NCBI GenBank assembly: GCA_028277515.1
Contig: JANQGC010000026.1
Span: 1 to 8,548 of the forward strand
Reading direction: 5' to 3'
DNA from: Anaerolineae bacterium
GTDB taxonomy: Bacteria > Chloroflexota > Anaerolineae > Promineifilales > Promineifilaceae
Length of the DNA: 8,548 nucleotides
The position numbers and the translations under genes are program-made. Below the pieces are notes generated by a model. That model did not search any database and had not been told where the DNA came from. It saw nothing but the letters and a program-made list of their open reading frames with translations. Positions 5,488-8,548 of this stretch are shown here, in pieces. Numbering within the stretch: position 1 is the stretch's first letter; every line of letters begins with the position of its first letter.

Positions 5488-6084
5488 ATGATGACGGACA
5501 CGATTTCAACCCACAAACCACAAACACCATTGCTCAAAGTCAGTGGGCCGATCAGCGGCGAGCAGCTATTCCATATGCCAATCGCCGGTCAGGTAGAACT
5601 CGTAAAAGGGGAAATAATAACCAAAATGCCCACGGGATATAAACATGGTTATATTGAAGCATTAATCGCTGCACTGTTATTCAATTTTGTTAGGACGAAG
5701 AGGTTAGGGCGTGTTCTCGGTGGTGAAATTGGGATCTATACCAGTCGCGATCCGGACTCCGTTCGAGCGGCAGATGCTGCTTTTATTTCTAACGAGCGTT
5801 ATGAGCAGGTCAAATCATCAAGCTATCTCGATATATGTCCTGAATTGATTATAGAAATCCTTTCACCAGATGATTCCTGGACTGATATGTACGAGAAGTT
5901 AGCCGAATATTTTTCAATTGATGCCCAAATAGTGTGGGTCATTGACCCGCGCCTGGAACAAATCCACGTATTCCATTCACTGGACGACGTGTTCCGCCTT
6001 ACTCTTGACGATCAATTGAGCGGCGAGGGCATATTGCCCGGTTTTGAAGTACCGGTTAGAGAGATATTTGCAGAAGAAAATTAA
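5488..6084 (+). CDS. Uma2 family endonuclease (PD-(D/E)XK fold)
   Basis: The product has 198 residues, the standard length of Uma2 (DUF820) proteins. The landmarks are in order: E37 in VELVKGEI (36-43), the helix with GYIEALIAALL (54-64), VLGGEIGIY (76-84), RAADAAFIS (93-101, D96 in the position of the PD motif), PELIIEILSPDDSW (118-131, with E123), the YEKLAEYF helix (135-142, K137) and VWVIDP (149-154). The E/D-E-K set matches the restriction-endonuclease-like nuclease core, so the active site appears intact. The biological role of Uma2 proteins is unsettled. They occur in many copies in Cyanobacteria and Chloroflexota and some are tied to mobile DNA. The gene has its own extended -10 promoter and is AT-richer than its neighbours, which may mark recent transfer. 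A small ORF follows after 12 bases. Confidence 0.9.
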   Translation: MMTDTISTHKPQTPLLKVSGPISGEQLFHMPIAGQVELVKGEIITKMPTGYKHGYIEALIAALLFNFVRTKRLGRVLGGEIGIYTSRDPDSVRAADAAFISNERYEQVKSSSYLDICPELIIEILSPDDSWTDMYEKLAEYFSIDAQIVWVIDPRLEQIHVFHSLDDVFRLTLDDQLSGEGILPGFEVPVREIFAEEN

Positions 6085-6088
6085 AATT

Positions 6089-6094
6089 AGGGGG
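6089..6094 (+). promoter_or_regulatory. Ribosome binding site of the small ORF
   Basis: AGGGGG lies two bases before the ATG at 6097 and five before the ATG at 6100. The second ATG therefore has the better spacing and is the likelier start. Confidence 0.6.
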
Positions 6095-6096
6095 AT

Positions 6097-6306
6097 ATGA
6101 TGACCCTGGTGCAGTTTGAAGCGTTTGCTATTCTCGCACCCACCTTGCTCAACACACCTACGCTTGCCCGGCAGTTCACCCAAATTATGGATGATGAGGG
6201 CGTGACCCTGGCTGATTTATTACAAGGATTAGCCGAAGAAAGGACAAAATCCTCGAACTTGGGATTTGATTCCCGTCGCACAAATTGCCTAATTTGTGAT
6301 GGCTGA
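6097..6306 (+). CDS. Small protein of unknown function, downstream of Uma2, with a repeat-derived tail
   Basis: The product has 69 residues (68 if the second ATG at 6100 is used, which fits the AGGGGG site better). I do not recognise a named family. With numbering from 6100, residues 1-50 look like a compact helical, mildly acidic protein (VQFEAFAILAPTLL, LARQFTQIM, VTLADLLQGLAEERTK). From about residue 60 onward the sequence (RTNCLICDG) is encoded by the left hairpin of a palindromic element. The TGA stop lies at the foot of the second hairpin. This suggests the original C-terminus has been replaced. The gene begins 12 bases after the Uma2 stop and both genes start with ATGATGAC, so co-transcription and coupled translation are likely. 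A function as Uma2 partner, regulator or antitoxin-like companion is only a guess from position. Confidence 0.55.
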   Translation: MMTLVQFEAFAILAPTLLNTPTLARQFTQIMDDEGVTLADLLQGLAEERTKSSNLGFDSRRTNCLICDG

Positions 6307-6326
6307 GCAATTTGGGCAAATTGCTC
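6279..6326. repeat. Double-hairpin palindromic element (REP/BIME-like)
   Basis: Hairpin 1: CACAAATT (6279-6286), loop GCCT, AATTTGTG (6291-6298), a perfect 8-base stem. Hairpin 2: GAGCAATTT (6305-6313), loop GGGC, AAATTGCTC (6318-6326), a perfect 9-base stem. Only six bases separate them, both have four-base loops and both share an AAATT core. No T-run follows on the plus strand, so they are not simple terminators. The arrangement resembles paired REP units. It overlaps the 3' end of the small ORF and lies in the leader of the DUF58 gene. Confidence 0.7.
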
Positions 6327-6348
6327 TACGCCATGGCACAATATATGC

Positions 6349-7668
6349 ATGGCAAAACCAAAATTCCAGGCGGCCGGCGAAGCACATTCAACCGTCAAAA
6401 TCGAAATGCGCTTTCGCCTGCCGTTAGTCCTGCTAGCCATTCTGCTGCTCGGCGCTTTTTTACTACCCGATCGCGTTTGGAATACATTGCTGATCGGATT
6501 CGGCGGCCTCTACCTGGTGGCATTCCTGTGGGTTTATCTGTTATCCAAAGGATTGCACGCTAACCGCCGGCTACGCTTTGGTTGGGTGGCCGTGGGCGAC
6601 CGCCTGGGGGAAGAATTTGTCATCAACAACCACGGTGAGTTACCCGCCTCCTGGGTCGAAGTCATTGATCATTCCAATGTGCCCGGTTACAAAGCGGCCG
6701 TTGTACGCAGCATCGGAATACGCAGCAGCGACCGTTGGCGCCAATCGGCCGTCTGTCTGCGCCGTGGCCTTTTCCATCTCGGACCCTGGGCCATCCGCAG
6801 CGGCGATCCCACCGGCATCTTCACCGTCACCCGCACCTACCCCCAATCACGCGAGATCATCATCCACCCGCCTATTCACGGCAAGCTGCCCATCCCCCTC
6901 CCTCTGGGTGAAAGCAGCGGCCGTGTACGAACCCGCCGGCGCTCCTGGCAGGCCACCGTTAACGCCGTCTCCGTCCGTGACTATGAGATAAACGATCCTG
7001 TTAACCGTATCCATTGGCCTAGCAGCGCCCGACGCGGCAAACTGATGACCCGCCAGTTTGATCTGGATGCCGCCGGCGATATCTGGATTTTAATCGACAT
7101 GCAGGCCGACATACAGTTGGGTCTGGAAGCCAACAGCACCGAAGAACACGCCGTGCTGTTGGCCGCATCACTCGCCGCCAGGGCCGGCCGGCAAAACCGG
7201 ACGGTGGGTCTGGCCGTTTACGGGAGCCGGCCACAGATTATTCCGCCAGCCCGTGGTGAAGGGCAACAGTGGAAAATCTTGCGCGCCCTGGCCCTGGTCC
7301 AGGCTGACGGACAGATTGCGCTGCAAGCCGCGCTGCGCGATCTCAGCAGGATCGCCACCAAGGGGGCGGCGGCGATCATCATCACTCCTAATGGCTCCAT
7401 GGACTGGCTGCCCGACCTGGCCACATTAGCCCGAAGTGGGGTGCAAAGCAATGTGGCCTTGCTTGACCGGCCTAGTTTCGGCGGCCAGGGCAACACACAA
7501 ACCTTGCGTGACGCCGTGCGCCAGATGGGCTATTCGGCGCATATCATCCGCCAGGGAGAAGTTGGCCAACCGTTACATGAACGAGAAGGGCGTGGTTTTT
7601 GGGAGTTCAAAGTGACCGGGACCGGCAAAGCCATTGCCGTCTCCAAACCGGAGTTGGCGGATTTATAA
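6349..7668 (+). CDS. DUF58 domain-containing membrane protein
   Basis: The product has 439 residues. Two transmembrane helices (about 23-40 and 44-64) are followed by a beta-rich domain (70-175) and the DUF58 core. The diagnostic block is VRDYEINDPVNRIHWPSSARRGKLMTRQF (209-237), matching the family pattern (R-x-Y-x-x-x-D-x-x-x-x-I-x-W-x-x-SAR). A von Willebrand A-like segment follows: DIWILIDMQAD (244-254), HAVLLAASLAARA (267-279), TVGLAVYG (285-292) and AAIIITPNG (341-349). The metal-binding DxSxS motif is not intact: the positions read D250-x-Q252-x-D254. DUF58 proteins normally work beside MoxR AAA+ ATPases and transglutaminase-like membrane proteins, probably in envelope protein assembly or chaperoning. 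The start is uncertain: ATG 6349 and ATG 6406 (residue 20, right before the first helix) both lack a good Shine-Dalgarno, and the shorter form is more typical. The transglutaminase-type gene follows after four bases. Confidence 0.88.
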   Translation: MAKPKFQAAGEAHSTVKIEMRFRLPLVLLAILLLGAFLLPDRVWNTLLIGFGGLYLVAFLWVYLLSKGLHANRRLRFGWVAVGDRLGEEFVINNHGELPASWVEVIDHSNVPGYKAAVVRSIGIRSSDRWRQSAVCLRRGLFHLGPWAIRSGDPTGIFTVTRTYPQSREIIIHPPIHGKLPIPLPLGESSGRVRTRRRSWQATVNAVSVRDYEINDPVNRIHWPSSARRGKLMTRQFDLDAAGDIWILIDMQADIQLGLEANSTEEHAVLLAASLAARAGRQNRTVGLAVYGSRPQIIPPARGEGQQWKILRALALVQADGQIALQAALRDLSRIATKGAAAIIITPNGSMDWLPDLATLARSGVQSNVALLDRPSFGGQGNTQTLRDAVRQMGYSAHIIRQGEVGQPLHEREGRGFWEFKVTGTGKAIAVSKPELADL

Positions 7669-7672
7669 AACA

Positions 7673-8548
7673 ATGGACGCGACCATCAAGCAATGGGTTG
7701 AGCGCAAACGGCTCAATGAGGACCTGGTATCCATTCTGCTGCTGAGCGCCATTTTGTCCACGATGATCGTCGCCGTCTTAGAGGTCGGATGGGTGCCGGA
7801 AGAACGGGTGATCATCCCGGCGGCCGGCTTGGGCTTTCTATTGGCGGCTCTGCTGGCGCGACGGCCGTTATCCGCCTGGAAAGCATGGACCCTGATCACC
7901 CTCTATGGTTTCCTGGTCGTCACCCTGACCTTAGCCCACTTATGGCCGCCCTTCTCTCTGCTATTCAATGATTGGAGCGCCTTACGTGCTATGTGGCTGG
8001 AAAATGGGGCAGAATTTCTCAGTCGCTGGTCATTCTGGATCGACGCCATGCTTGTCGGCGGCCAAAGCAATGAAACCATCGTCTTCGCCACCTTGATGGG
8101 TCTGCTGGCCTGGTTCCTGGCTGCGCTCATCACCTGGAGTACACTGCGGCTCAAACGGCCGCTGCTCAGCTTAACCTTGACCGGGCTGGCCATCGCCCTT
8201 AATGGTTATTACGGCGCGGGGACCAACGAATATGTCGTTCTTTTTGTTGGCCTGGCCGTTTTAGCCTCGGCCGTCCTCCATTACCAGACGATGGAACACA
8301 ATTGGCAGAGCAGACAGGTCGATTATTCGCAAGAAATCCAGGTAGAAGTCATCTTGTATTCAGCCATCATCGCCGTTTTTCTCCTGGCGCTGTCCTATGG
8401 ACTACCCACACTCCGTCCGAGTCGCATCGCCATGTTCATCCTCGGCCAGCCGGCAGTGGCTCAAGTAGAGGATACGCTGGACCGGGCATTTGGCGGTGTG
8501 GATGTGGCGCGTGGCCGGCCAATTCCCCCAGGCCAGGCAGGTGGCGCC
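7673..8548 (+). CDS. N-terminal membrane half of a probable transglutaminase-like protein (partial, runs off the window)
   Basis: From the ATG at 7673 the frame is open for 292 codons to the last base of the window. Hydrophobic segments are at about 18-38, 46-62, 70-91, 134-155, 164-180, 184-203 and 226-246, giving roughly seven membrane helices. A soluble segment begins near residue 247 (LRPSRIAMFILGQPAVAQVEDTLDRAF). This layout, directly behind a DUF58 gene, fits TgpA-type proteins, whose helical N-terminus is followed by an extracytoplasmic transglutaminase domain. The catalytic Cys-His-Asp part would lie beyond 8548 and cannot be seen, so the assignment rests on topology and neighbourhood. 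The start lies four bases after the DUF58 stop, with no strong ribosome site, which points to coupled translation. Confidence 0.72.
   Translation, partial: MDATIKQWVERKRLNEDLVSILLLSAILSTMIVAVLEVGWVPEERVIIPAAGLGFLLAALLARRPLSAWKAWTLITLYGFLVVTLTLAHLWPPFSLLFNDWSALRAMWLENGAEFLSRWSFWIDAMLVGGQSNETIVFATLMGLLAWFLAALITWSTLRLKRPLLSLTLTGLAIALNGYYGAGTNEYVVLFVGLAVLASAVLHYQTMEHNWQSRQVDYSQEIQVEVILYSAIIAVFLLALSYGLPTLRPSRIAMFILGQPAVAQVEDTLDRAFGGVDVARGRPIPPGQAGGA

Noticed and set aside
6279..6326. Hairpins as a Rho-independent terminator after the small ORF.
   Set aside because: Neither hairpin is followed by a run of T on the plus strand and the stems are AT-rich.
6312..6991. ORFs at 6312-6563 and 6578-6991 in another plus-strand frame.
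   Set aside because: They overlap the DUF58 gene, whose own frame carries the conserved motifs. The alternatives are Pro/Ser/Ala-rich shadow translations.
7663..8193. Minus-strand ORFs at 7663-7899 and 7903-8193.
   Set aside because: They are antisense to the continuous membrane-protein frame from 7673, which is open to the end of the window with well-formed helices.

Overview
This window looks like chromosomal DNA from an environmental bacterium, most plausibly a member of the Chloroflexota (Anaerolineae or a related class). That is inferred from three things. The polytopic glycosyltransferase-like protein carries a C-terminal soluble domain of a kind I associate with this phylum. A DUF58 protein is paired with a transglutaminase-type membrane protein. 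There is also a double-hairpin palindromic repeat in an Uma2 locus. There is no rRNA, tRNA, CRISPR array, transposase or phage gene. Coding DNA is of medium to fairly high GC, with AT-rich intergenic stretches; the Uma2 gene is visibly AT-richer than its neighbours.

Layout. Bases 1-155 hold no gene but contain a clear Rho-independent terminator (77-111) for the leftward yceI gene (156-698). A 381-base AT-rich intergenic region (699-1079) separates yceI from a divergent TetR-family regulator (1080-1727). The yceI promoter has a perfect TTGACA -35 box. One GGAC-N4-GTCC palindrome sits between its -35 and -10 boxes, and a second sits just after the predicted start of transcription. This is the architecture of a repressor-controlled gene, and the neighbouring TetR protein is the obvious candidate repressor. 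The tetR gene meets a leftward class I methyltransferase gene (1724-2422) tail to tail, with overlapping stop codons.

The methyltransferase is the second gene of a tight leftward pair with a six-transmembrane, TVGYGD-type potassium channel (2426-3247). The 104-base gap in front of the channel holds a good promoter (GTGACA-17-TATAAG), and two related AGTGAC/GTCACT palindromes lie on and just after it. Upstream, in the same orientation, is a large membrane protein with a GT-C-like layout and a C-terminal beta-rich domain (3352-5370).

Divergent from it, a heptanucleotide-repeat promoter region (5371-5487) leads rightward into an Uma2-family PD-(D/E)XK nuclease (5488-6084) and a closely spaced small ORF (6097-6306). 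The tail and stop codon of the small ORF are made by a double-hairpin palindromic element (6279-6326). Next come a DUF58 membrane protein (6349-7668) and, four bases later, the N-terminal membrane half of a probable transglutaminase-like protein (7673-8548) that runs off the window. In other genomes these last two belong to MoxR-DUF58-transglutaminase clusters. Here no moxR precedes them.

The strongest regulatory readings are the yceI/TetR operator pair and the palindrome pair at the channel promoter. The strongest candidate for undescribed biology is the Uma2 plus small-protein pair with its repeat-modified tail.
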